This document shows, in pieces, positions 1 through 7,449 of a stretch of 64,000 nt of DNA. The translations under genes and the position numbers were made by a program. Under the pieces are notes generated by a model. The model was given only the letters and a program-made list of their open reading frames with translations. It was not told the origin of the DNA and did no database searches. This DNA comes from Polyangiaceae bacterium. Lineage in GTDB: Bacteria; Myxococcota_A; Polyangia; Polyangiales; Polyangiaceae. Position 1 is the stretch's first letter. Each line of letters opens with the position of its first letter. The stretch is taken from contig JAICQQ010000016.1 in NCBI GenBank assembly GCA_025937785.1, positions 1 to 64,000 of the forward strand. Reading direction: 5' to 3'.

Positions 1-824
1 GGCGGGTTCACGATGATGATGCCCACGACCAACAGTAGAATCGTGCCGATCTTGAGGTAGCTCGACAGGTAGTCGCGCGGGCACAGCAGGAGCCAGACGG
101 GCAACACGCTGGCGATGAAACCGTAGGCGGCGATGCTCAGGGTGAGCGCGACCTTGGAGTACTTGAACCACTCGGCGTACTCCGAATCCGCCACCTGTTT
201 ACCGAAGACCAACGCGAGTCCCAAGAGCACCACGCCGACCAGGCTGGCTTCGCGGATGCCTTGGGCTGACCCGCCGCGCACGCGGTAGATGTGCACCCCC
301 ATCAACAGGGCGATGGGAATCGACAAGCTCACCGTGAACACGCCCCAGGCGCTCTCGGCCAGTGCGCCCACGACGACGTTGCCCAGGCCCGCGAGCGCAA
401 TCACGATGATGAAGAGTACGGCCACGGCGGTGACGCTGCCCAGCACCGGACCGAGCTCGGCGCGTGCGATCTCGGCGAGTGACTTGCCGTTGCGGCGCAC
501 GCTCGCCACCAAGATCACGAAGTCGTGGACGGCGCCCCCGAGCACCACGCCGAACACGATCCACAGAAAACCGGGCAAGAAGCCGAACTGCGCGGCGAGC
601 ACGGGCCCGATCAAGGGGCCCGCGCCGGTGATCGCGGCGAAATGATGACCGAAGAGCACCCACTTGTTCGTGGGGTGGAAGTTGTGGCCGTCCTTCAAGC
701 GATGAGCCGGCGTCTCGCGGGTGTCTTGTAGGCACAGGACCCGAGCCGCGAGAAAAGCGGAGTAGTAGCGGTACCCGATGGCCAAGACCCCGAGAGCGGT
801 GAGCATCCACCATGCTGCGTTCAT
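1..824 (-). CDS. cstA: Carbon starvation protein CstA family (N-terminal part, runs off the window)
   Basis: Inner-membrane transporter of the CstA family, whose studied members take up pyruvate or peptides during carbon limitation. The reading frame is open from the ATG at 824 to the window edge, giving about 274 residues of a protein usually 550-700 long. The N-terminus reads [20 protein letters not shown], and the family hallmark [20 protein letters not shown] follows about 60 residues in, then [20 protein letters not shown]. Several hydrophobic segments are visible. The C-terminal half is outside the window. The gene ends 40 bp from a dicarboxylate symporter that reads in the same direction; both move small carboxylates, so a shared role in carbon scavenging is plausible but is inference. 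Confidence 0.93.
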   Translation of the reverse strand, partial: MNAAWWMLTALGVLAIGYRYYSAFLAARVLCLQDTRETPAHRLKDGHNFHPTNKWVLFGHHFAAITGAGPLIGPVLAAQFGFLPGFLWIVFGVVLGGAVHDFVILVASVRRNGKSLAEIARAELGPVLGSVTAVAVLFIIVIALAGLGNVVVGALAESAWGVFTVSLSIPIALLMGVHIYRVRGGSAQGIREASLVGVVLLGLALVFGKQVADSEYAEWFKYSKVALTLSIAAYGFIASVLPVWLLLCPRDYLSSYLKIGTILLLVVGIIIVNP

Positions 825-864
825 GGCTCGGATCTATCCGGGTTTGGTGTGGGGTGCCAGTGGA

Positions 865-2148
865 TCACGCACCGGCGTCCGGCGCGTTCGCAGCAGGCCT
901 TTCCGCGGGATCAGCGGCGGGTTCGCCCTTGGCGACCAAGCTGGCGACCGCGAGATCGCCAGCGACGTTGACGGTGGTGCGGCACATGTCGAGCAACCGA
1001 TCGACCCCCAGGACTAGGCCGATGGCTTCGGCAGGCACACCGAGCAGGGTTAGGATCATCGCAATCACCGGCAGCGAACCCGCTGGCACCCCGGCGGTTC
1101 CCACTCCAGCCAAGATGCAGATCAGCATCACGATAGCCTGCTGGGTCAGGCTGAGGTCGACGCCGTAGGCCTGCGCCAGGAAGAGCACCGTGACCCCTTC
1201 GAAGAGCGCCGTGCCGTTCTGGTTCATGGTGGCGCCCGCAGTGAGCACGAAGCGGCTGACGTGGGTCGGCAGACGCAGGTTCTCTTCCGCCACCCGGAGC
1301 GCCGTGGGCAGCGTGGCGTTCGAGGATGCCGTCGAGAAAGCAGTGACGAGCGCCAGGCGAATGTCGCGAAAGAAACCCACGGCCGAACGTCCCCCGAGCC
1401 AGCGAACCCCGGCGCCGTAGACCACGAACAGATGAAAGGCGAGGCCCAGCACCACGACCCCGACGTAGGCACCGAGCTGGACCAGCACGGCTAGCCCCAC
1501 GCGCGCGGTCATCGCGAACATCAGCGCGCCCACGCCGAGGGGTGCCAGCTTGAGCACCAGATCCATCAGTTTCATGCACACCTCGAACAGGCCGGCGATG
1601 AGCTGCCGCAGTGCGTCGGCCTTGGGGCTCTGAGTGAGCGCGAGGCCCACCCCGAAGAAAATCGAAAAGAAGAGCCAGGCCAGCATGTCGCCCGGGGCCG
1701 CAGCGGCGACGGGGTTGCTGGGAACGACGCCGATCAACAGGTCGATGGCAGACGTGCTCTTCGGAAGGGGGGCTGCTTCGACGGCCGCGCGCGCCGTTCC
1801 CAAGAGTTCGCGTGGGAGTCCGCTGCCTGGCTGCAGTACGTTCACCAGGACCAGTCCGACCAGCACTGCGATCGTCGAAACCAGCGCCGTGTAGCCGAGC
1901 GTGCGCACGCCGAGCCGGCCGAGTTGCGCCAGCTCGAGCTCGGCGATGCCCATCACGAGCGCCGAGAACATGATGGGGATCACCAACATCAAGAGCAGTC
2001 GGATGAAGACCTTGCCGATCGGCTCTGCGACGTAGCGCACGCAGACGTCCAGCCACTCCGCCTGTCCGGCGAATGCGTTGGCGATGAGCCCCACGATGGA
2101 GCCGACCGCCAGGGCGAGGAGGAGCCGGAGCGCTGCCTGTTTCCGCAT
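865..2148 (-). CDS. Dicarboxylate/amino acid:cation symporter (DAACS, GltP/DctA type)
   Basis: Sodium- or proton-coupled symporter for C4-dicarboxylates or acidic amino acids in the inner membrane. The 427-residue product has the family architecture: about eight hydrophobic helices, a serine-rich re-entrant loop (AFSTASSNATLPTALR), the conserved NQNGTALFEG motif in helix 7, and GVPAGSLPV plus VDRLLDMCRTTVNVAGD near the C-terminus, which hold substrate- and cation-binding residues. I chose the ATG at 2148 (MRKQAALRL). The frame stays open 65 codons further upstream, but that extension lacks symporter character and would cross the start of uppP on the other strand. Substrate cannot be told from sequence alone. 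It sits just upstream of cstA on the same strand, with a 40-bp gap. Confidence 0.93.
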   Translation of the reverse strand: MRKQAALRLLLALAVGSIVGLIANAFAGQAEWLDVCVRYVAEPIGKVFIRLLLMLVIPIMFSALVMGIAELELAQLGRLGVRTLGYTALVSTIAVLVGLVLVNVLQPGSGLPRELLGTARAAVEAAPLPKSTSAIDLLIGVVPSNPVAAAAPGDMLAWLFFSIFFGVGLALTQSPKADALRQLIAGLFEVCMKLMDLVLKLAPLGVGALMFAMTARVGLAVLVQLGAYVGVVVLGLAFHLFVVYGAGVRWLGGRSAVGFFRDIRLALVTAFSTASSNATLPTALRVAEENLRLPTHVSRFVLTAGATMNQNGTALFEGVTVLFLAQAYGVDLSLTQQAIVMLICILAGVGTAGVPAGSLPVIAMILTLLGVPAEAIGLVLGVDRLLDMCRTTVNVAGDLAVASLVAKGEPAADPAERPAANAPDAGA

Positions 2149-2265
2149 GACGACGCTCAGAGTGTCTGGGGAGGTCACGCCCTGTAAAGGCCCGACGCAC
2201 TCTTTTTTTGGCGCTTCGAGAGCATTGGCTTTGCTGCTGTTGGCTGATATGAGTTCCGGTGAGCG

Positions 2266-3075
2266 ATGGAATTTTGGCAAGCGTTGATTCTGGGTCTGGT
2301 CGAAGGCTTGACCGAATACCTCCCTGTCAGCTCCACGGGTCATTTGCTCGTGACCCAGCGCTTGCTCGGCATCGAGGCCAGCGAGGCCGCGAACACCTAT
2401 GCCATCGTGATCCAGGCGGGGGCGATCGCGGCGGTGCTCGGGCTCTACCGGAGCAGGGTGCGGCAGATCACGCTGGGCGCGCTGGGGCGCGACGCGGGCG
2501 GAACTCGATTGCTCCTCGCGCTCATCGTCGCGTTCCTGCCTGCTGCCGTTCTCGGGTTCACGACCGACGAAACCATCGAGCGCTATCTGTTCGGTCCTTG
2601 GCCGATCGCAGCCGCCTGGGCGATCGGCGGTGTGCTGCTCTTGGTGATCCAGGGGCGCTTCCGTGGGCGCGCGGGCAAGACGCTCGACGACATGGAGCTC
2701 CGCATGGCGCTCATCATCGGCCTGGCGCAGTGCGCGGCGCTGTGGCCGGGTGTCAGCCGCAGCCTGGCGACGATCTTGGGCGGACTCGGCGCAGGCTTGT
2801 CGATGGTAGCGGCCGTCGAGTTCTCGTTCTTGCTCGGCTTGCTCACGCTGGGCGCCGCCACGGCTTACAAGACACTCGACAGCGGTTCGGCCATGCTCGA
2901 GGTCTATGGGCCCGTCGAAATTGCTGCTGGCTTCGTGATGGCGTGGCTCTCGGCAGTGTTAGCGGTGAAGTGGATGGTCGCGTGGCTGGCGGAACGCGGG
3001 CTCGGGGTCTTCGGATGGTGGCGGCTGTCCGCTGCGACACTCGTGACGGTGCTGGTGCTGACTGGCCACATGTAG
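2266..3075 (+). CDS. uppP: Undecaprenyl-diphosphatase (UppP/BacA)
   Basis: Integral membrane phosphatase that converts undecaprenyl diphosphate to the monophosphate, recycling the lipid carrier for peptidoglycan and other envelope polymers. The 269-residue length is typical. Signature motif 1 is right at the N-terminus (GLVEGLTEYLPVSSTGHL, residues about 10-27), with the catalytic Glu and the SSTGH loop; motif 2 appears as WPGVSRSLATILGGLGAG near residue 160. Multiple hydrophobic helices fill the rest. It diverges from the symporter gene, leaving about 117 bp between start codons for two promoters. A perfect hairpin lies just past the stop at 3142-3165. Confidence 0.96.
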   Translation: MEFWQALILGLVEGLTEYLPVSSTGHLLVTQRLLGIEASEAANTYAIVIQAGAIAAVLGLYRSRVRQITLGALGRDAGGTRLLLALIVAFLPAAVLGFTTDETIERYLFGPWPIAAAWAIGGVLLLVIQGRFRGRAGKTLDDMELRMALIIGLAQCAALWPGVSRSLATILGGLGAGLSMVAAVEFSFLLGLLTLGAATAYKTLDSGSAMLEVYGPVEIAAGFVMAWLSAVLAVKWMVAWLAERGLGVFGWWRLSAATLVTVLVLTGHM

Positions 3076-3141
3076 TCCAACGGCCATAGCCGCGGTTGCT
3101 CCGCTCTGGGCTTCGAAATAGCGCTGGCACAGGCGGAGGCG

Positions 3142-3165
3142 TCGGGCATGAAGCACCATGCCCGA
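3142..3165. terminator. Perfect 9-bp hairpin between convergent genes
   Basis: The arms TCGGGCATG and CATGCCCGA pair perfectly around the 6-nt loop AAGCAC. The hairpin lies in the roughly 190-bp gap between the convergent uppP and permease genes, where a bidirectional terminator would be expected. There is no T-tract after either arm, so intrinsic termination is uncertain and it could instead be an mRNA 3' end structure. Confidence 0.4.
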
Positions 3166-3265
3166 GGAGCCTTTCCGCAGGTGAACGAGCGCGATGCGTT
3201 CCGGCGCAAGCGACCGCGGCGCCTGTTGCGTCTGATCCTGAGCGGGCGCGGAGTGTACCCGCGCT

Positions 3266-3793
3266 TCAGGGCAGCTTCGTCGAGACCAATTGAGCCAAAA
3301 AGCCGATGACCACGGGCGCGGCCAGGCTCACCAGGTAGCGGACCAACGCGAATCGCCAGCCGAGGATGGGGATTTCGAGCGCTGCGACGCGATGAACGCC
3401 GAGCAGCGCCCAGGCGGTGAGATAAGCGGCGACGGCGCCCACGCTCGCTCCGCCCTTCAGCAGCACTGCCAAGAGCGGAAAGGCAACGAACGGGCCTGCA
3501 GGGGTCAGCGCCCCCGCCAGCGTGCCGACCAAGAGTCCTCGGAAGCCCGCCTCTCGTCCCAGCCAATTGCCCATGGCGTCGGGCGAGATCAGCACGCTGA
3601 ACATGCCTGCCAGCACGAACGCAACCAGGAGCACCGGGCCCATCTGCAGCATCAGCTTCCCGCTTTCGGAGAAACCCTGGCGGGCGACGCCCTTGTGGAA
3701 AGCAAAGGCGGTGGCAAGCGCGGCGAACGACAGGAGCACGAGGAGCATCGGCGAGAGTTTCCTTCGTCTGCTGGGTGGCTGATCGGGAGCCAT
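3266..3793 (-). CDS. Small permease of the ArsP/DUF318 (YraQ-like) type, half-length
   Basis: Predicted inner-membrane permease of 175 residues. Hydrophobic helices alternate with short loops, and the glycine/proline motif LAGALTPAGPFVAFPLLAVL near the middle resembles the conserved repeat of the DUF318 permeases. Those proteins usually have two such halves in about 300 residues; this gene encodes one half, as is seen for a subgroup that may work as dimers. I prefer the ATG at 3793 (MAPDQPPSRR); an in-frame upstream start at 3814 adds seven residues. No arsenic or metal gene is adjacent, so no substrate is suggested. It converges on uppP. Confidence 0.7.
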   Translation of the reverse strand: MAPDQPPSRRRKLSPMLLVLLSFAALATAFAFHKGVARQGFSESGKLMLQMGPVLLVAFVLAGMFSVLISPDAMGNWLGREAGFRGLLVGTLAGALTPAGPFVAFPLLAVLLKGGASVGAVAAYLTAWALLGVHRVAALEIPILGWRFALVRYLVSLAAPVVIGFLAQLVSTKLP

Positions 3794-4409
3794 GGAAGCA
3801 ATCCACGCGAGCAAGCGGGTTCGCGCCGAAGCACCTTACTCCAGGTGCCGCCTGGAGTCACACCGGGACACCGTCGGGCGGATCGCAGCGCTGCCTCGGA
3901 GGCGTTGGCGGCGCTGTAGTTCTTGGCTCGGTGTAGCAGGATGGTTCAGCGCCTCGTTTTCGTGTGGCCGTGGGCATCGTCAACCTGCCCTGCGTCAGCT
4001 TGCAGCGCGAGCACTCGAGCTCGAGTTGTTGCCGTGGCCGCGGCTCTCGATGCTGCCATCGACACCGAGCGCGCTCACGCGTTCCTGGGCGCGCTCGCGC
4101 AGCACTTGGACGCCGCCGCTCTGGAGACCCTCGGTTGTGGTGATGGCGTTGATGGCGGCGTTCAATCTCTCGCCGATCTCCGGCCTCGCCGGGGGCACGT
4201 GCTGTTTGCGCTGCTCGGGATACGGCCCGAGGACCGTGCGGGCACGATCATGAGGGTCGGAACGCTGCTGCTCGGGTTCCATCGTTGCGTCGTGGGTGCT
4301 GAAGCGACTCGCATTCCTCGGCACTTGACCCAGCACTGGTGGCCGGACGGCCCGCTGAAGATTAACAGGCGGCCGCCCGCTGGACCTGGTTCGAAGGGAG
4401 CCTCGAGCT
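3794..4409. other. Intergenic stretch with no supported gene
   Basis: These roughly 616 bases separate the divergent permease and a lipoprotein gene. Frames are open on both strands, as is common at this GC content, but none shows a signal peptide, a recognisable motif or a convincing ribosome site. The best candidate is a minus-strand ORF of 95 codons from the ATG at 4282 to 3995, which encodes a hydrophilic product (MEPEQQRSDPHDRARTV at its start). It lacks a Shine-Dalgarno sequence and I do not call it. Promoters for both flanking genes presumably lie here. Confidence 0.4.
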
Positions 4410-5261
4410 GTGGCATCCTCCGGCCGCATGTGGACCTATCGTGGTGCTGGAGGCGACCGTCGGCGTTCCTCCGCGAGCTTCTTGTCATTGGGCCTGTGCG
4501 CGCTGCTCGCGGCGTGCACTCCAGAGCCCGGGCCCCGTGCTCCGGATGGCCCGCCGCCGCTCCAGCTCGAGGCGGGCGGCTCCGAACCTGCGCCCACGTC
4601 GGAAACCAAGGTCGACACCCACCAGCTCGGCGCGAGCGTGTTCGTCGTGAACCACGTGGAAGACTTCGACGCGTTCATGAAGTTCTTCGAAGAGGGCACG
4701 GCGGAACGAGCGAGCGTCGGCATCCGCGGGCAACTACTCAGCAAGCTGGATGATGGCCGCGTGCTGGTGCACTTCGTGGGGGACGACGTCGAGCAAGTGA
4801 ACAGCGCGCTCAAGTCGGAGAAGCTGGACAGCTACTTGAACCGGCCGGGAGCGCCCGGCGCTTCCATCGTATGGCTAGCTTACAACGAGCTCCTCACCGT
4901 ACCGGTCACGCCCCCTTCCGGTCAGACCTTCAGCCTGCTGCTCAAGCTTCCCGTGAACGATTTTGCAGCGTTCAAGCGCGGTTTCGAGGGGCGTCACGCG
5001 GTATTCGCCGAGCAATCGGTGATCGCAGAAGGGCTGCATCAGAGCGCGGTGGACGACGCCATCGCGTTCTTGCATTTCGTGGGCACCGATCGGCCGAAAC
5101 TGGAAGCACTCCCGAAGCGACCGGAGTTCGCGGAGCTGCTCGCGATCGCCGGCTACCAGGGAACGCTGGAGCCCATGGTCGCCGTGGACGTGGCGCGCAG
5201 CCGTCCGGGTGCCGGCCCTCAACCGCCGCCAGATCCACCAGCGTCGAGTGCGACGCCCTAG
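4410..5261 (+). CDS. Lipoprotein with two tandem ferredoxin-like (dimeric alpha/beta barrel) domains
   Basis: Predicted lipoprotein of 283 residues and unknown function. A signal peptide ends in the lipobox LLAAC, followed by a Pro-rich linker. Two related domains follow: one around residues 70-150 (starting FVVNHVEDFDAFMKFFEE) and one around residues 170-260 (starting LLLKLPVNDFAAFKRGFE). Each has the strand-helix-strand pattern of small alpha/beta-barrel proteins of the ABM/EthD type, with a second strand ending in LVHFVGDD or FLHFVGTD. Two fused copies could form an intramolecular pseudo-dimer. The GTG at 4410 is chosen because AAGGGAG lies 9 nt upstream at 4394-4400; an ATG at 4428 is also possible. 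The C-terminus is Pro-rich. Ligand and partner are unknown. Confidence 0.75.
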   Translation: MASSGRMWTYRGAGGDRRRSSASFLSLGLCALLAACTPEPGPRAPDGPPPLQLEAGGSEPAPTSETKVDTHQLGASVFVVNHVEDFDAFMKFFEEGTAERASVGIRGQLLSKLDDGRVLVHFVGDDVEQVNSALKSEKLDSYLNRPGAPGASIVWLAYNELLTVPVTPPSGQTFSLLLKLPVNDFAAFKRGFEGRHAVFAEQSVIAEGLHQSAVDDAIAFLHFVGTDRPKLEALPKRPEFAELLAIAGYQGTLEPMVAVDVARSRPGAGPQPPPDPPASSATP

Positions 5262-5399
5262 CGGGCGAGCCGGGGCGACCGGCGTGAACATCCTTCGTCG
5301 GGCGCGATCTCGGTCCCTGTTCAGGTCCGAGGTCGATGTGGTATCAAGGCGCTCGACCTCGGCGAGTGTGTATCGCCGAGTTTCATCAGGAGTCGATCC

Positions 5400-5930
5400 A
5401 TGGGGTATGGCCGCATTGCAGTAGTGCTTTTGGCACTTTTCGTCAGCGCGTGTGGGGGTTCGCTGACGTCGGATATCAAGGCAGAGAGCGCCGCTGACGA
5501 AAAAGTCAACTTCAGCGGGATGAAATCGTACGCGTGGTTCGGCGGTCTCGGCGCGTTGGTCGACGACACCAATCTCTGGGCTCAGCCCAACTTCGACATG
5601 GCGCAGGAGGCCAAGTTCGTGATCGATCGCGAGCTGCGCAAGAAGGGTTTCAGTGAGTCGTCGTCGGATCCGGACGTGTTCGTCGCGTTCCTGCTGGTCG
5701 CCGACGTGAACCAAGTCAAGAAGATCGATGACGAAAGAGGTGGGAACGTCGAAAATCTGCAGGGTGTCGGCAAGGGTGCCCTCCTGATCGAGTTGATCGA
5801 CGCCGAGACGACCAAGACCATCTGGTTGGGGGGTGCCACCGCCAAGGTCAGCAGCAAGTACACCGACGACGAGCGCAAGCAACGCCTCGACTACGCCGTC
5901 AGCCAGCTCATCGGGCAATTGCCGAAGTAG
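5400..5930 (+). CDS. DUF4136-family lipoprotein
   Basis: Predicted lipoprotein of 176 residues. A short signal peptide ends in the lipobox FVSAC (Cys18). The rest has DUF4136 features: an early KSYAWFGG segment, an FVIDRELRKKGF helix, a DVFVAFLLVADVNQV strand, and TKTIWLGGATAKV followed by a C-terminal helix that ends in an LIGQLPK motif. DUF4136 proteins are small envelope lipoproteins of unknown role in many proteobacteria. The start is supported by AGGAG at 5388-5392, 7 nt before the ATG. It is probably a single-gene unit; the next gene converges on it. Confidence 0.85.
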   Translation: MGYGRIAVVLLALFVSACGGSLTSDIKAESAADEKVNFSGMKSYAWFGGLGALVDDTNLWAQPNFDMAQEAKFVIDRELRKKGFSESSSDPDVFVAFLLVADVNQVKKIDDERGGNVENLQGVGKGALLIELIDAETTKTIWLGGATAKVSSKYTDDERKQRLDYAVSQLIGQLPK

Positions 5931-5957
5931 CCGCCGCGCGTGCAGGTGCCGATGCCG

Positions 5958-6416
5958 CTAGCTGCGACGCGCGGCTCGCAGGCGGCTCCACGTACGCGGC
6001 AGCGTGAAGCGCCCCGGTTCGTGGGTCAGCAGATGCACGCAGACGCCCAGTAAGCAGACGTTCTTGATGAAGTTGCTGCGCTGGAACACGTCCCACAGCC
6101 AGTGCGCATCGGAGGGGATCTGCTCCGGCACCATCAGCATGCCGGGGACGTGCACGAGCACGGTCACGACGACGAGGAAAGCGCCGAGCAGCGTGGCCGC
6201 GGCGCGCAGTTGGATCCCGGTGGCGATGCCGAGACCGCCGGTGAGCAGGATCACACCGCTCAAGAGCGACACCAAGCGCTTGGCAGGCACCCAGATCGGC
6301 ATGATGTGCTGAATCAACGTGTCGTCCACCAGGTGCTCGCCACCCAGCAGGATGAAGATGCTGCTGAAGAAGAGGCGGAAGATGGCGTCCGCGACGCTGG
6401 GATCGATTCGGCGCAT
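5958..6416 (-). CDS. DoxX-family membrane protein
   Basis: Inner-membrane protein of 152 residues with four hydrophobic helices. The N-terminal FRLFFSSIFILLGGEHLVDD and the central LLSGVILLTGGLGIATGIQL, followed by the LLGAFLVVVTVLVH helix, match the DoxX/DUF417 arrangement. Members have been linked to thiosulfate:quinone oxidoreductase or to redox and detoxification systems, but no partner gene is adjacent here, so the role is open. The start ATG at 6416 gives the usual length. It converges on the DUF4136 gene 27 bp away. Confidence 0.8.
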   Translation of the reverse strand: MRRIDPSVADAIFRLFFSSIFILLGGEHLVDDTLIQHIMPIWVPAKRLVSLLSGVILLTGGLGIATGIQLRAAATLLGAFLVVVTVLVHVPGMLMVPEQIPSDAHWLWDVFQRSNFIKNVCLLGVCVHLLTHEPGRFTLPRTWSRLRAARRS

Positions 6417-6532
6417 GGCTGCTCCTGCGACAGTAGCGCACCCCAGGCCACCGGATCCAGGAGCGCCTGTCGCGACATCTAGCGCGCTCGCGATGGGATC
6501 GGTATGCTGGAGACCACAGGCAATTTCTCCTC

Positions 6533-7360
6533 ATGTCGTCCGCTCGGCGCAGCTTGTTCTCGATGGCACTCATGCTCATGAGCAGCGCCTGTGACACGGG
6601 CGCCGATGACCGAGGGCAGCCGGGCGAGGCTGCGCTCGCCACGGGCGGCGTCTCGTCCACCTCGACTCGAGCCAGCGTCGGCGGGGACGGCAGCGAGTCC
6701 ACGGCGACCACCGGCGCGGGCGGCACGGCCGGCGACACGGGTGGCGCTAGCTCCAACGCTTCGGCCGTGTCGGTGACCAGCGCCGGCGGGACAGCGTCGA
6801 ACGTGGCGACGTCGGCTGGCGGCGCGGGCAGCGGCGGAACGAGCGGGGACACGTCGGCTACGAGCGGTGGTGGATCGTCTGCGGGCGGCAGTTCTGCGGG
6901 CGGCAGTTCTGCGGGTGGGAGCGGAGGACAAGACACCTCAGCTTGTGATGACGCGAGGCTCGAGTGGAAGTCCGGCAGAAAAACCAACTACACCTCCTAC
7001 CCCGACCCGGGCAGCGAAGAGTGCATCGTGTACAACGGCTGCGAGTGGGCGGGCTGGTTCGCGCATTGCGACGATCAGCAGTCAGAAGCTTGGGTGGCGG
7101 AGCACGATATCGCCGCCATGTTCCCGGACGCGGGCTACGAGCTGCACGACATTTGCGTGCGTTCGGGCGATCGCACCATGATCGTCACGGTCTACGATAC
7201 TTGTGGTGATTCGGACTGCGATGGCTGCTGCACGGAGAACAAGGGCGACGCGGACGCGCTGATCGATCTCGAGAGCTTCACCAACACGCGTTGGGGCTTG
7301 CCAGATGGCGCCGTCGAATGGGCAGATCTCGGCCCCACGTCGAACAACGCCTGCGAATAG
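6533..7360 (+). CDS. Expansin-like (DPBB/EG45-type) lipoprotein with Gly/Ser/Thr-rich linker
   Basis: Predicted lipoprotein of 275 residues. The signal peptide ends near the lipobox MSSAC (Cys20). Residues 25-135 are a low-complexity Gly/Ser/Ala/Thr linker. The C-terminal domain of about 140 residues has eight or more cysteines and reads like a six-stranded double-psi beta-barrel of the barwin/expansin/EG45 class: DDARLEWKSGRKTNYTSYPD, then a GDRTMIVTVYDTCGDSDCDG core with the typical strand-DTC turn, and LIDLESFTNTRWGLPDGAVE with an aspartate in the place used for polysaccharide contacts. Expansin-like bacterial proteins loosen plant or peptidoglycan polymers without hydrolysis. That activity is inferred here from the fold only. 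No second (CBM63) domain is present. Confidence 0.7.
   Translation: MSSARRSLFSMALMLMSSACDTGADDRGQPGEAALATGGVSSTSTRASVGGDGSESTATTGAGGTAGDTGGASSNASAVSVTSAGGTASNVATSAGGAGSGGTSGDTSATSGGGSSAGGSSAGGSSAGGSGGQDTSACDDARLEWKSGRKTNYTSYPDPGSEECIVYNGCEWAGWFAHCDDQQSEAWVAEHDIAAMFPDAGYELHDICVRSGDRTMIVTVYDTCGDSDCDGCCTENKGDADALIDLESFTNTRWGLPDGAVEWADLGPTSNNACE
6878..6922 (+). repeat. 15-bp minisatellite inside the lipoprotein linker
   Basis: Three successive near-identical copies of TCTGCGGGCGGCAGT encode repeated Ser-Ala-Gly-Gly-Ser in the linker of the expansin-like lipoprotein. The last copy diverges at its end. Such in-frame repeats can change copy number by slippage and so change linker length without breaking the gene. 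Confidence 0.8.
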
Positions 7361-7449
7361 CTGCTGCTGGCGGGTGGGCGACGAGCGTGAAGCTCGATCT
7401 TCACGCTTCCGGTCCGACAGGAGCGGCGCGCCCGTGCCATGCTGCTCGA

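Noticed and set aside
2149-2343. 65-codon extension of the symporter gene
   Set aside because: It overlaps the start of uppP on the other strand and has no transporter character.
3923-4753. 276-codon plus-strand open frame over the start of the lipoprotein gene
   Set aside because: The product is Arg/Ala-rich without motifs and overlaps the well-supported lipoprotein gene in another frame.
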